A DNA stretch of 64,000 bases, from NCBI RefSeq assembly GCF_014190935.1, contig NZ_JACHVV010000006.1:94753-158752 (forward strand), given 5' to 3'. Positions 26,388 to 34,991 of the stretch are shown here, piece after piece (positions within the stretch are counted from its first letter, which is position 1; every line of letters starts with the position of its first letter). The notes under the pieces were generated by a model. That model ran no database searches, was not told the DNA's origin, and was given only the letters and a program-made list of their open reading frames with translations. Origin of the DNA: Chryseomonas sp014190935 (GTDB taxonomy: Bacteria > Pseudomonadota > Gammaproteobacteria > Pseudomonadales > Pseudomonadaceae). Made by a program: the position numbers and the translations under genes.

Positions 26388-27005
26388 TCAGCCGTGGGGA
26401 TCGTCCGGATAGGTGAAGGTCGGCATCTGCCAGTTGAATCTCAGCGCCAGCAGGCGCAGCAGCAAGCCCGCGGCCAGGGTGATGAGCAGCGCCTGCTCTT
26501 CGCCGAGCCAGGGGCGGCAGAGGAGGTAGCAGCCGGCGGAGAGTACCGCCACGCTGGCATAGAGCTCGCGCCTGAGGATCAAGGGTACGTCGTTGCAGAG
26601 GATGTCGCGCAGGATGCCGCCGCAGGTACCGGTGAGGGTGCCGCTGACGATGACGATGGCCGGACTCAGGCCCATCTCCAGGGCCACCTGGCAGCCGATC
26701 ACGGTAAAGGCCACCAGGCCCAGGGCGTCGAGCACCAGGAACAGCCGGCGCAGATAGCGCATGACCCGCGCGATGGCCACGGTGGCGAGGCCCGCGCCGA
26801 CGGTGAGCGCGAGGTACTCGGGGTGCTTCACCCAGCCCAGCGGATAGTGCCCCAGCAGGACATCACGCACCGAGCCGCCGCCCAGGGCGGTGACGCTGGC
26901 GATCAGCGCCACGCCGAACAGGTCCATGCCGCGGCGACCCGCGGACAGGGCACCGGTCATGGCCTCGGCGGTGATGGCGACCAGGTAGAGGATGGACAGC
27001 AGCAC
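26388..27005 (-). CDS. UPF0126/TRIC-family membrane protein (YicG-like)
   Basis: This 205-residue protein has about seven membrane helices and two internal repeats of the UPF0126 domain, each with a conserved glycine-rich motif (TALGGGSVRDVLLGHYPLGW and TGTCGGILRDILCNDVPLIL). Prokaryotic members of this fold are trimeric cation channels of the TRIC type; the physiological role is unproven. I chose the GTG at 27005, which starts just before the first helix (LLSILYLVAITAEAMTGA) and 14 bp after the orn stop. Upstream in-frame codons overlap orn and are not membrane-like. Confidence 0.85.
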   Translation of the reverse strand: MLLSILYLVAITAEAMTGALSAGRRGMDLFGVALIASVTALGGGSVRDVLLGHYPLGWVKHPEYLALTVGAGLATVAIARVMRYLRRLFLVLDALGLVAFTVIGCQVALEMGLSPAIVIVSGTLTGTCGGILRDILCNDVPLILRRELYASVAVLSAGCYLLCRPWLGEEQALLITLAAGLLLRLLALRFNWQMPTFTYPDDPHG

Positions 27006-27018
27006 GGACGGGTGGCCG

Positions 27019-27567
27019 TCAGACCTTGATGAAGTGCTCGCGGTAGTGACGCAGCTCGGCGATGGAATCGCGGATGTCGTCGAGCGCCAGGTGGCTGCCA
27101 CTCTTCTTCACGCCGTCGCGTACATGAGGCGCCCAGCGCGCGGCCAGTTCCTTGAGGGTGGAGACGTCCAGGTTGCGGTAGTGGAAGTAGGCTTCCAGCT
27201 CCGGCATGCGGCGATAGAGGAAGCGGCGATCCTGGCAGATGCTGTTGCCGCAGATCGGCGACTTGCCCTTGGGCACCCACAGCCGCAGGAAGTCCAGGGT
27301 CAGGGCCTCGGCCTGGGCGGTGTCGACGGTGCTTTCACGTACCCGCTGGGTCAGCCCCGAGCCGCCGTGCTGGCGGGTGTTCCACTCGTCCATGCCGGCC
27401 AGGATCTCGTCCGACTGGTGGATGGCCAGCACCGGGCCTTCGGCCAGCACATTGAGATCGCTGTCGGTGACGATGGTGGCCATCTCGATGATCACGTCCC
27501 GATCCGGATCCAGGCCGGTCATTTCCAGGTCGATCCAGATCAGGTGCTGCGGATTGGGGGCGGTCAT
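27019..27567 (-). CDS. orn: Oligoribonuclease
   Basis: This 182-residue DEDDh exonuclease degrades RNA dinucleotides, including pGpG from c-di-GMP breakdown, which ties it to the c-di-GMP genes nearby. The motifs WIDLEMTGLDPDRD (first Asp and Glu), the middle Asp in SICQDRRFLYRRMP and the C-terminal HLALDDIRDSI are all present. The ATG at 27567 has a strong AAGGAG site. The open frame continues upstream but only within the next gene. Confidence 0.98.
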   Translation of the reverse strand: MTAPNPQHLIWIDLEMTGLDPDRDVIIEMATIVTDSDLNVLAEGPVLAIHQSDEILAGMDEWNTRQHGGSGLTQRVRESTVDTAQAEALTLDFLRLWVPKGKSPICGNSICQDRRFLYRRMPELEAYFHYRNLDVSTLKELAARWAPHVRDGVKKSGSHLALDDIRDSIAELRHYREHFIKV

Positions 27568-27617
27568 GGCGAACTCCTTGATGATGGCACCAGTGTAGCA
27601 GCGCGCCTGCCGCGCAC

Positions 27618-28388
27618 CTACCGGCGCCAGAGCAGCAGCCGGCTGCCGCGCAGGTCCCCCACCTCCAGCACCCGATCCGCCGGTTGGTCGGGAATCTCGA
27701 AGGTGTTGCTGATCAGCCAGCTGCCGGCGCGTTGCTCCGTGCGGGCCTTGTCGCCCAGGCGCGGCATGGGCGCCGGCGAGAGAAAGCAGTAGACGACGTC
27801 GAATTCGCCCAGCTCCACCCGCCAGAGGTCGCGATAGCGCACCTGGCAGTTGCGCCGTGGCAGGCAGCGCAGCCAGGCCAGGGCGAAGCTCAGCGGCGCC
27901 GTCTCCACGCCGACGAAGGTGGCCTGTGGAAAGCGCCGGGACAGATCGACCAGGGTATCGCCCAGGCCGCAGCCCAGGTCGACGAAGCGAAAGGTCGGCT
28001 CGCGCTCGGCGAGCAGTTCGGCCAGCCGCTCGCGGGTCTGGCGGCCGGTGAGATAGAGCGGCACCCGCTCGCGCAGGCTGTTCCAGTTCAGCAGCAGGAG
28101 CAGCAGGAAGCCGAGCGCGGCGATGCCCGCCGAGAGCCCGCGACCGCTGACCAGGTAGAGCGCCGGAGCGAACAGCAGATTGATGAACACCCACCAGCGG
28201 GCGAGTCCTAGCAGCTCGCCCAGCAGGGCCGCCAGTACCGCCTGCAGGCAGACCAGCGCCAGCAGCGAGGAGCGCTGGCCGGCGAAGCTGGCCCACAGGC
28301 GGATGCCGACGACGGCGACCACCAGGGCGGCCAGTTGCACCAGCACGGCCAGCAACAGCGGATAGCGCGAGGCGAGATGGGCCAGCAT
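27618..28388 (-). CDS. Membrane-anchored class I methyltransferase-like protein
   Basis: This 256-residue protein has three or four N-terminal hydrophobic helices (about residues 8-110) followed by a Rossmann methyltransferase core. FRFVDLGCGLGDTLVDLSRRF is motif I, FVGVETAPL ends strand 2 and FDVVYCFLSPAPM is motif IV. The substrate is unknown. It lies between orn and the divergent rsgA, 95 bp from the rsgA start. The ATG at 28388 directly precedes the first helix. A lipid or quinone substrate would fit the membrane anchor, but nothing in the sequence proves it. Confidence 0.78.
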   Translation of the reverse strand: MLAHLASRYPLLLAVLVQLAALVVAVVGIRLWASFAGQRSSLLALVCLQAVLAALLGELLGLARWWVFINLLFAPALYLVSGRGLSAGIAALGFLLLLLLNWNSLRERVPLYLTGRQTRERLAELLAEREPTFRFVDLGCGLGDTLVDLSRRFPQATFVGVETAPLSFALAWLRCLPRRNCQVRYRDLWRVELGEFDVVYCFLSPAPMPRLGDKARTEQRAGSWLISNTFEIPDQPADRVLEVGDLRGSRLLLWRR

Positions 28389-28482
28389 GGGGGCTCCGGA
28401 GCGACGAGGTACGCCAAGTTTAGGTAATCCGCGAGAGGCGGCCAATGCTAGACTCAGCGGTCCTGAAACCCGCGGATATCCC

Positions 28483-29505
28483 ATGGCCAAACGCCACTTG
28501 ACCCGTCGCCAGAGCTGGCGGATCGAAAAAATCCAGACCGAACGCGCCGCCCGCGCGGAAAAGCGCGAATCCAAGCTGATCGACGAACTCGAAGGCGGCG
28601 ATCTGGGACCGGAGCAACAGGGCCTGGTGATCGCCCACTTCGGCGTTCAGGTGGAGGTCGAGGATGACGAAGGCCAGCTGCAGCGCTGTCACCTGCGCGC
28701 CAACCTGCCGACCCTGGTCACCGGCGACCGGGTGGTGTTTCGCGCCAGCCTCCAGGGCAATGGCGTCATCGTCGCCCAGCTGCCGCGGCGCTCGGAGATC
28801 TGCCGGCCGGACATGCGCGGCCTGCTCAAGCCGGTGGCGGCCAACGTCGACCGCCTGGTGATCGTCTTCGCCCCGCTGCCCACGCCCCACGCCAACCTCA
28901 TCGACCGCTACCTGGTGGCCGCCGAGCATGCCGGCATCCAGCCGCTGCTGCTGCTCAACAAGGCCGACCTGATCGACGCGCACAACGGCCCGGCGCTGGA
29001 CGAACTGCTGGGCGTCTACCGCGAGCTGGACTATCCGCTGCTGGAAGTCTCGGCCCACAACGGCCTGAGCATGGACCAGCTCAAGAGCGAGCTGGACGAG
29101 CATGTCAGTGTCTTCGTCGGTCAATCGGGGGTGGGCAAGTCGTCGCTGGTGAACGCCCTGCTGCCGGGCGTCGATACCCGCGTCGGGCCGCTGTCCGAGC
29201 TGACCAACAAGGGCACCCACACCACCACCACCGCCCGGCTTTTCCACTTTCCCGATGGCGGCGACCTGATCGACTCGCCCGGTATCCGCGAATTCGGCCT
29301 CAGCCACGTCAGCCGTGACGACGTCGAAGCCGGCTTCAAGGAATTCGGCGACTACCTCGGCCACTGCCGCTTCCGCGACTGCAAGCACGAGCGCGAGCCC
29401 GGCTGTGCCCTGCTCGCCGCCCTGGAGCGCGGTGACATCCACCCGCAGCGGATGGCCAGTTACCGGCATATCCTGGCCAGCCTCGAAGGCGAGTCGCGCT
29501 ACTAA
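28483..29505 (+). CDS. rsgA: Small-subunit ribosome biogenesis GTPase RsgA
   Basis: This 340-residue circularly permuted GTPase checks late 30S assembly. A basic N-terminal tail (MAKRHLTRRQSWRIEKIQ) and an OB-fold precede the permuted G domain, in which NKADL (G4) comes before the P-loop GQSGVGKSSLVNALL (G1) and DSPGIREFGL (G3). A zinc-finger segment (CRFRDCKHEREPGC) follows. It is transcribed divergently from orn and its methyltransferase neighbour. Confidence 0.97.
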   Translation: MAKRHLTRRQSWRIEKIQTERAARAEKRESKLIDELEGGDLGPEQQGLVIAHFGVQVEVEDDEGQLQRCHLRANLPTLVTGDRVVFRASLQGNGVIVAQLPRRSEICRPDMRGLLKPVAANVDRLVIVFAPLPTPHANLIDRYLVAAEHAGIQPLLLLNKADLIDAHNGPALDELLGVYRELDYPLLEVSAHNGLSMDQLKSELDEHVSVFVGQSGVGKSSLVNALLPGVDTRVGPLSELTNKGTHTTTTARLFHFPDGGDLIDSPGIREFGLSHVSRDDVEAGFKEFGDYLGHCRFRDCKHEREPGCALLAALERGDIHPQRMASYRHILASLEGESRY

Positions 29506-29646
29506 GAGCCTGTTAAAAGGCTGCTGCGCGTCGGCCAGACAGCGTTGGAAAGACCTTCGGAATGCTCATTTACCTTTTGTAAACTCCGCTTCCTCAGGTC
29601 TTTCCGCCTTGTTTGGCTCTAGCTCGCAAGCCTTTTAGCAGGCTCT
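29505..29646. repeat. Interspersed Pseudomonas repeat with nested inverted repeats, copy 1
   Basis: Outer arms (AGAGCCTGTTAAAAGGCT at 29505-29522; AGCCTTTTAGCAGGCTCT at 29629-29646) enclose inner arms (GGAAAGACCT at 29547-29556; AGGTCTTTCC at 29596-29605). The core between them, read on the minus strand, contains GGAGTTTACAAAAGGTAAAT followed by GAGCATTCCGA. Almost the same core occurs at 50,170-50,260. The element abuts the rsgA stop. Confidence 0.75.
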
Positions 29647-29649
29647 AAA

Positions 29650-29677
29650 GAAAACGCCGGGCAAGCCCGGCGTTTTC
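29650..29677. terminator. Bidirectional terminator between rsgA and the nitroreductase gene
   Basis: GAAAACGCCGGGC and GCCCGGCGTTTTC form a long perfect hairpin with A4 and T4 on its two sides. It serves the plus-strand rsgA transcript and the minus-strand nitroreductase transcript ending at 29697. Confidence 0.85.
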
Positions 29678-29696
29678 TTACAGCAGTCGACGACCG

Positions 29697-30296
29697 TCAG
29701 CCAAAGACGCGGAAGCGCTCGGCGTCGTCCATGAAGCCCTTCTCCGGGAAGTCGCCTTCGTTGGAACCGAAGGGCATCTGGGCGCGCAGGTGCCAGGTCT
29801 CCGGCAGCTTCCACTCGGCGGCGGCCAGGGCATCGGGCAGCGGATTGTAGTGCTGCAGGCTGGCGCCGATGCCGGCGTTGGCCAGGGCCGTCCACACGGA
29901 GAACTGGGCGATGCCGCTGGCCTGCTCCGACCAGATGGGGAAGTTGTCGGCGTAGGCGGGATACTTGTCCTGCAGGCCGGCAACCACATGCCGATCCTCG
30001 TAGAACAGCACGGTGCCGGCGCCGGCCGCGAAGCTGTTGATCTTGCCTTCGGTGGCGGCAAAGGCGTCGGCCGGCACGATCTGCCGCAGCGCCTGCATGA
30101 CGAAGCCCCAGAACTTGTCGCTCTCGGCGCCGAACAGGATCACCGCGCGCGAGCTCTGCGAGTTGAAGGCGGAGGGCGACAGCTTGACCGCGTCCTGGAT
30201 CAGCGCGGTGACCTGGTCCTGGGCCAGCGGCAGATTCTTGCCCAGCGCGTACTGGCTGCGGCGGCGCTTGATGGTGTCGATAAAGGCGTTGCTCAT
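29697..30296 (-). CDS. Nitroreductase-family protein (Frm2/Hbn1-like)
   Basis: This 199-residue flavoprotein-fold enzyme starts MSNAFIDTIKRRRSQYALGK and has the FMN-binding RRSQYALG and SPSAFNSQSSRAVIL segments. Its length and the C-terminal LRAQMPFGSNEG segment match the Frm2/Hbn1-type nitroreductases rather than NfsA or NfsB. The physiological substrate is unknown. It is a monocistronic gene that follows motB on the same strand after a gap of about 160 bp. Confidence 0.9.
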   Translation of the reverse strand: MSNAFIDTIKRRRSQYALGKNLPLAQDQVTALIQDAVKLSPSAFNSQSSRAVILFGAESDKFWGFVMQALRQIVPADAFAATEGKINSFAAGAGTVLFYEDRHVVAGLQDKYPAYADNFPIWSEQASGIAQFSVWTALANAGIGASLQHYNPLPDALAAAEWKLPETWHLRAQMPFGSNEGDFPEKGFMDDAERFRVFG

Positions 30297-30459
30297 CGGG
30301 AGGCTCCTGCAAGGGAATCGGAGATCGGGAGACCGCGCGCGAGGGCGCAAGGTGCCCGATCCGGCATGAAACCCCTGCAGCTTAACCAGCCATGCCCAGG
30401 CCAACGGACGAAAAAACCGAACGCTAGCAGCGAATTTTCCTATCGATCGCCGTGGCCGT

Positions 30460-31620
30460 TCAGGGCTTGCCCTGGATGACGCCGGCGTCGAAGGCATTGA
30501 CCTGCTGCTTGAAGGCCGCGTTGTTGATGGGTTGCGCCAGGTTGCTGGTGGCGCTGACGCCACCACTGGAGACCCCGCTCCGGCTGGCCGCCGGTGCGGC
30601 GCTAGCCGCGGGCTTGGGCGCCTGGTTGCCGCCGGCGCGGCCCTCGATGGCCTGCTGGGCCTTCTTGGTCAGCACGATGATGTCGATGCGGCGGTTGACC
30701 GGATTGAGCGGATGCTCGCGATCGAAGGGGGCCGAGGAGGCATAGCCGACGATTCGCGCCACCTGCTCTTCCGGATAGCCACCGGCGACCAGCGCCCGAC
30801 GTGCGGCGTTGGCGCGACCGGCGGACAATTCCCAGTTGCTGAAGTCGCCCTTGCCGTTGTAGCGCGCCGCGTCGGTATGACCGCTGATGCTGATCTTGTT
30901 CGGCACCTGGCGGATGGTGTCGGCCATGGCCAGCAGGATGTCCTCGAAATAGGACTTCAGCCGCGGGCTGCCGGAGTCGAACATCGGCCGGTTGTCGGCA
31001 TCGACGATCTGGATGCGCAGGCCGTCCTGGGTGATCTCCAGCAGGATCTGGTCCTTGAATTTCTGCAGCTCCGGATTCTGCTCGATCTTGTTCTGCAGTT
31101 CCTGCAGCAACAGCTCCAGGCGCTCCTTGTCGACCTGCTCGGCGATCTTTTCCGCCTGGCTCGGATCCATCTTCGCCTGGCTGGCATCCTTCTGCTGCTG
31201 GGCGGCGTCGTTGGGCTGGCGCTTGTCGGACGGATCGGGCGCCTGGGTGGGGTCGGGCGTGACGCGGTTGGAATCGTTGGGGTCGGCACGTTCCTGCATG
31301 TCCGGATTGACCTTGTTCTGGGTCGAATCCGGTTGCGCCTGGATCTCGGGATTCAGGGTGCGGTCGGGCGCCGGCGTCGGGGTGCCGCCCAGGTCGATGA
31401 CATAGGGGCTGGCACTTTCGGTGAAGCCGATCGGATCCTGGAAGTAGCCGGCGATGGCCTTCTTCTGCTCCGGGGTGGCCGAGGACATCAGCCAGAGCAC
31501 CAGGAAGAACGCCATCATGGCGGTGGCGAAGTCGGCGAAGGCGATCTTCCAGGCGCCGCCGTGGTGGCCGGCGGCGCTCTTCTTGATGCGCTTGACGATG
31601 ATCGGCTGGTTGTTGTCCAT
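30460..31620 (-). CDS. motB: Flagellar stator protein MotB
   Basis: This 386-residue protein has an N-terminal cytoplasmic segment, one membrane helix (FADFATAMMAFFLVLWLMSS) with the essential proton-carrying Asp30, a plug and a long Gln/Asp/Pro-rich linker, then a C-terminal OmpA-like peptidoglycan-binding domain (ISGHTDAARYNGKGDFSNWELSAGRA region). It forms the proton-driven stator with MotA. The linker is longer than in E. coli MotB (308 residues in all). It overlaps the motA stop by one base and ends in a low-complexity Ala/Ser tail. Confidence 0.96.
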   Translation of the reverse strand: MDNNQPIIVKRIKKSAAGHHGGAWKIAFADFATAMMAFFLVLWLMSSATPEQKKAIAGYFQDPIGFTESASPYVIDLGGTPTPAPDRTLNPEIQAQPDSTQNKVNPDMQERADPNDSNRVTPDPTQAPDPSDKRQPNDAAQQQKDASQAKMDPSQAEKIAEQVDKERLELLLQELQNKIEQNPELQKFKDQILLEITQDGLRIQIVDADNRPMFDSGSPRLKSYFEDILLAMADTIRQVPNKISISGHTDAARYNGKGDFSNWELSAGRANAARRALVAGGYPEEQVARIVGYASSAPFDREHPLNPVNRRIDIIVLTKKAQQAIEGRAGGNQAPKPAASAAPAASRSGVSSGGVSATSNLAQPINNAAFKQQVNAFDAGVIQGKP

Positions 31621-32471
31621 CAGCTGCCCCGCATCGCCTGCTCAAGCTCACTGAAGGACGGCCGGTGCGCCGGGAACAGCACCTTGCGGCCGAATTCCAC
31701 GGCGACGGTGGGCGGCATGCCGCTGGCAGCGGCGACCAGACAGGCCTTGATGGCCTCCAGCACATTGAGTTCTTCCTTGGCATCGTGCTCCAGGCAGGTC
31801 GCCAGCGGACCGAAGAAGCCGTAGGCGGCGAGAATACCGAGGAAGGTACCCACCAGGGCCGCGCCCACGTGGCCACCGATGGCCGCCTGGTCGCCCTCGC
31901 CGAGCATGCCCATGGTGATCACGATACCCAGTACCGCGGCGACGATGCCGAAGCCGGGCAGGCCGTCGGCGACCCGCGATACCGCGTGGGACGGATGCTC
32001 CAGCTCTTCCTTGATGCCGGCCAGCTCCATGTCGAAAAGGCCTTCCAGCTCGTGGGGGGCCATGTTGCCGGAGGACATCAGCCGCAGGTAGTCGGCGACG
32101 TAGGCGGTCATCCGCTCATCCTTGAGGATGTTCGGGTACTTGCTGAAGATCGGACTGGCCTTGGGATCCTCGACGTCCGCCTCGATGGACATCATGCCCT
32201 CGCGCCGGCTCTTGTTGAGGATCTCGTAGAGCAGCTTGAGCACGTCCAGGTAGAAGGCGTGGGTGAAGCGATTGCCAAACATCTTCAGCGACTTCTTGAA
32301 CACCTGCATGAAGGTGCTGCCCGGGTTGGCCTGCAGGAAGGCCCCCAGGGCGGCACCGCCGATGATCAGGACCTCGAGCGGCTGGATGATCGCAGCGATC
32401 TTGCCATGCGCGAGGATGTAGCCGCCGAGGACAGCCGCGAATATCACGATGATGCCGATGATTTTTGCCAT
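31620..32471 (-). CDS. motA: Flagellar stator protein MotA
   Basis: This 283-residue protein has four membrane helices (about residues 4-22, 32-50, 170-192 and 202-224) and a large cytoplasmic loop. The conserved LPGFGIVAAVLGIVITMG and GTFLGILAAYGFFGPLA segments surround the proton path. Five MotA subunits surround two MotB in the stator. It is the first gene of the motAB operon and diverges from the HDOD gene. Confidence 0.97.
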   Translation of the reverse strand: MAKIIGIIVIFAAVLGGYILAHGKIAAIIQPLEVLIIGGAALGAFLQANPGSTFMQVFKKSLKMFGNRFTHAFYLDVLKLLYEILNKSRREGMMSIEADVEDPKASPIFSKYPNILKDERMTAYVADYLRLMSSGNMAPHELEGLFDMELAGIKEELEHPSHAVSRVADGLPGFGIVAAVLGIVITMGMLGEGDQAAIGGHVGAALVGTFLGILAAYGFFGPLATCLEHDAKEELNVLEAIKACLVAAASGMPPTVAVEFGRKVLFPAHRPSFSELEQAMRGS

Positions 32472-32588
32472 GGTTGGGAATACTGTGTGCTAAGGAAAAT
32501 TGAGCCGGGGATCTGCCCTCACGTCCCCTTTATCGGACCCGGCGCCCCGGACTGAAGGCCTTTCATCAAATTTCAAGGCGACCGTCGT

Positions 32589-34106
32589 ATGTCCAGCCGC
32601 CCGAACACCGTCGAAGACTGGGTCAAACACCTGGAAGGCGTACGCCTGCCGGTGGCCACCGCCACCGCGGAGCGTCTGCGCCGCGCCCTGGCCGATGGCC
32701 GTCTGGCGTTGCATGAGATCGCCGAACGGCTCTGCGAGTCACCACCCCTGGCGCTGGCCCTGCTGCGCGAGGCCAATCGCGGCCATGCCAGCCTCGGCGA
32801 TCCGGCCGCCAGTCTGGAAGCCGTGCTCGGCCGCGTTGGTCTCGGGCCGGCGGAGTACCTGATCGCCCGCCAGCCGACCCTGCCCGAGGAGCGCCTGCCG
32901 CGTCCGCTGCGGCAACTGTGCCTGGTCAGCCAGCACGCCATGACCCTGGGGCTGGGCCTGTTCGGCGTGCCCCTGGCGCGGCTGTGGCCGGACATCCGCC
33001 TGGCCGCCCTGCTCTTTCTGGCGCCCCTCTGGCCGCTGGCGACCCGTTATCCGGAACTCTTCGAGGAATGGGAACGGCGGGTGCTGGGCGAAGGCGAACC
33101 GGCGCTCAAGGTCGAGCGCGAACTGCTCGGCGTGCCGGCGATCCGCCTGTGCCAGGCGCTGGCCCGTCACTGGCAGCTGCCCGAGTGGATCGTCGAAGGC
33201 TATCGCCTGCTGGACCAGGATCGCCGGCAACTGGTCAGGGCGCTGCACATCGCCCATGGCGACGATCCCCTCGAACAGCAGCAGCGCCTTGACGACGACC
33301 CCGTTCTGCGGCGCTGGCTGACCCATCCCGGCAACACCATCCTCTTGGCCAACGGCCTGGCGCTGGCCAGCCACCATGCCTGGGACGGCCCCCACACCCT
33401 GCGCTGGCAGCGTTTCAGCGCCCTCTACCTGCAACTGCCGCTGGCACGAGTGCAGAGTCGCAGCCATGAACTGGCGGTGCAGGACGCCCAGCGCCATGCC
33501 CGGCCCGGCCTCTGGCACCCGGCCGAAGGCCTGGTCTGGCCACCGGGCGAACGGCGCCTCAAGCCGGCGCCCCGGGTCCAGGTCGCCAGCGAGAGTCAGG
33601 CCCAGCGCTGGCGCGGACTCTGCGAACAGCTGTTGCACACGCCCAGCGCCTTCGCCACCCTGCCCCAGTTGTTCGATTGCGCCCGCCAGGCGCTGGTGGC
33701 CTGCGGCCTGCCGCGGCTGCTGCTGCTGACCCCGGATCGCAACGGCCAGAAGGGCAATGTCCAGCTGCACCATGGCCTGGACGACGCCCCCGGTCTGCAA
33801 CTGGACATTGCCAGCCACCCGCTGCTGGCCAAGCTGTTCGGCAGCCCCGGCCAGTTGCGCATCGATGACGACAACCGAGCGCGCTTCGCGCCGCACCTGC
33901 CCGCCGATCTGCGCCGGCTGTTCAGCAACGAGCGGCTGTGGCTGCGCAGCCTGGGCTTTGGCGAACGGGTGGTGCTGGTGGCGATCCTGGACAGCGAACT
34001 GCAGCCGGCGGATCCGCGGCGTAGCGCCGCGCTGGACAAGACCTTCACCTGCATCGAGCGCGCCATCGGCACCTTCGCCAATCGTCCGCGGGTACGACCG
34101 ACCTGA
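32589..34106 (+). CDS. HDOD-domain signalling protein
   Basis: This 505-residue protein begins with an HDOD domain (about residues 15-220), an HD-superfamily fold that usually lacks catalytic metal ligands. LALHEIAERLCESPPLALALLREANRG is the HDOD start, followed by LRQLCLVSQHAMTLGLGL. The C-terminal 200 residues resemble a GAF-like sensory domain (LLHTPSAFATLPQLFDCARQALVACGLPRLLLL). HDOD proteins act in c-di-GMP and motility signalling. The gene lies between motAB and fimWX, which supports a motility role. No enzymatic activity is evident. Confidence 0.85.
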   Translation: MSSRPNTVEDWVKHLEGVRLPVATATAERLRRALADGRLALHEIAERLCESPPLALALLREANRGHASLGDPAASLEAVLGRVGLGPAEYLIARQPTLPEERLPRPLRQLCLVSQHAMTLGLGLFGVPLARLWPDIRLAALLFLAPLWPLATRYPELFEEWERRVLGEGEPALKVERELLGVPAIRLCQALARHWQLPEWIVEGYRLLDQDRRQLVRALHIAHGDDPLEQQQRLDDDPVLRRWLTHPGNTILLANGLALASHHAWDGPHTLRWQRFSALYLQLPLARVQSRSHELAVQDAQRHARPGLWHPAEGLVWPPGERRLKPAPRVQVASESQAQRWRGLCEQLLHTPSAFATLPQLFDCARQALVACGLPRLLLLTPDRNGQKGNVQLHHGLDDAPGLQLDIASHPLLAKLFGSPGQLRIDDDNRARFAPHLPADLRRLFSNERLWLRSLGFGERVVLVAILDSELQPADPRRSAALDKTFTCIERAIGTFANRPRVRPT

Positions 34107-34165
34107 CGCTGGCCGGTCAACCTCGGTACACTTCACCTTTGCTACGGACCGACGGGAAATCCGCG

Positions 34166-34975
34166 ATGCCCTTTTCCGCCCTGCCCCTGGTGATCGAACC
34201 GGCCGATCTCGCGGCGCGCCTGGATGCGCCCGAACTCATCCTGGTGGATCTCTGCAGCGCCGCCCACTATGCCGAGGGCCATCTGCCCGGCGCGCGCCAT
34301 GTCGCGCCCGCCCGCACCCAGCTGGGCAGCAAGCCGGCGCCCGGCCTGCTGCCGGCCCAGGCGGACTTGGAACGGCTGTTCGGCGAACTGGGCCAGCGCG
34401 ACGACGCCGTCTACGTGGTCTATGACGACGAAGGCGGCGGCTGGGCCGGACGCTTCATCTGGCTGCTGGACGTCATCGGGCACGGCCACTATCACTACCT
34501 CAACGGCGGGCGCCAGGGCTGGATCGCCGCCGGCCTGCCGCTGAGCACCGCGGTCCCCGCCGCGGCCGGGGCGCCGGTCGCCCTGACCCTGCACGAAGAG
34601 CCCACCGCCAGCCGCGCCTATCTGCAGAGCCGGCTGGGCGCCGAGGACCTGGCCATCTGGGACGCCCGCGGCGCCGATGAATACCGGGGCGAAAAGGTGC
34701 TGACCGCCCGTGGCGGCCATATCCCCGGGGCGATCAACTTCGAGTGGACCGCCGGCATGGATCGCGAGCGCCAGTTGCGCATCCGCGAGGACCTGGCCGC
34801 CGAACTGGAGCGCCTGGGCATCACCCGCGACAAGGAAATCATCACCCACTGCCAGACCCATCACCGATCCGGCTTCACCTATCTCGCGGCCAAGGCCCTG
34901 GGCTATCCGCGCGTCAAAGCCTATGCCGGCTCCTGGGGCGAATGGGGCAACCACCCCGACGCCCCCATCGAATGA
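34166..34975 (+). CDS. rhdA: Thiosulfate:cyanide sulfurtransferase (rhodanese)
   Basis: This 269-residue two-domain rhodanese has an inactive N-terminal domain and an active C-terminal one. The persulfide-carrying Cys229 lies in ITHCQTHHRSGFT, the same CQTHHR loop as Azotobacter RhdA. It can move sulfane sulfur to cyanide or to cellular acceptors. The ATG at 34166 gives MPFSALPLVIEP. It lies 60 bp after the HDOD gene and 16 bp before psd, probably in one operon. Confidence 0.93.
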   Translation: MPFSALPLVIEPADLAARLDAPELILVDLCSAAHYAEGHLPGARHVAPARTQLGSKPAPGLLPAQADLERLFGELGQRDDAVYVVYDDEGGGWAGRFIWLLDVIGHGHYHYLNGGRQGWIAAGLPLSTAVPAAAGAPVALTLHEEPTASRAYLQSRLGAEDLAIWDARGADEYRGEKVLTARGGHIPGAINFEWTAGMDRERQLRIREDLAAELERLGITRDKEIITHCQTHHRSGFTYLAAKALGYPRVKAYAGSWGEWGNHPDAPIE

Positions 34976-34991
34976 TTGCCAAGGACCTCTC

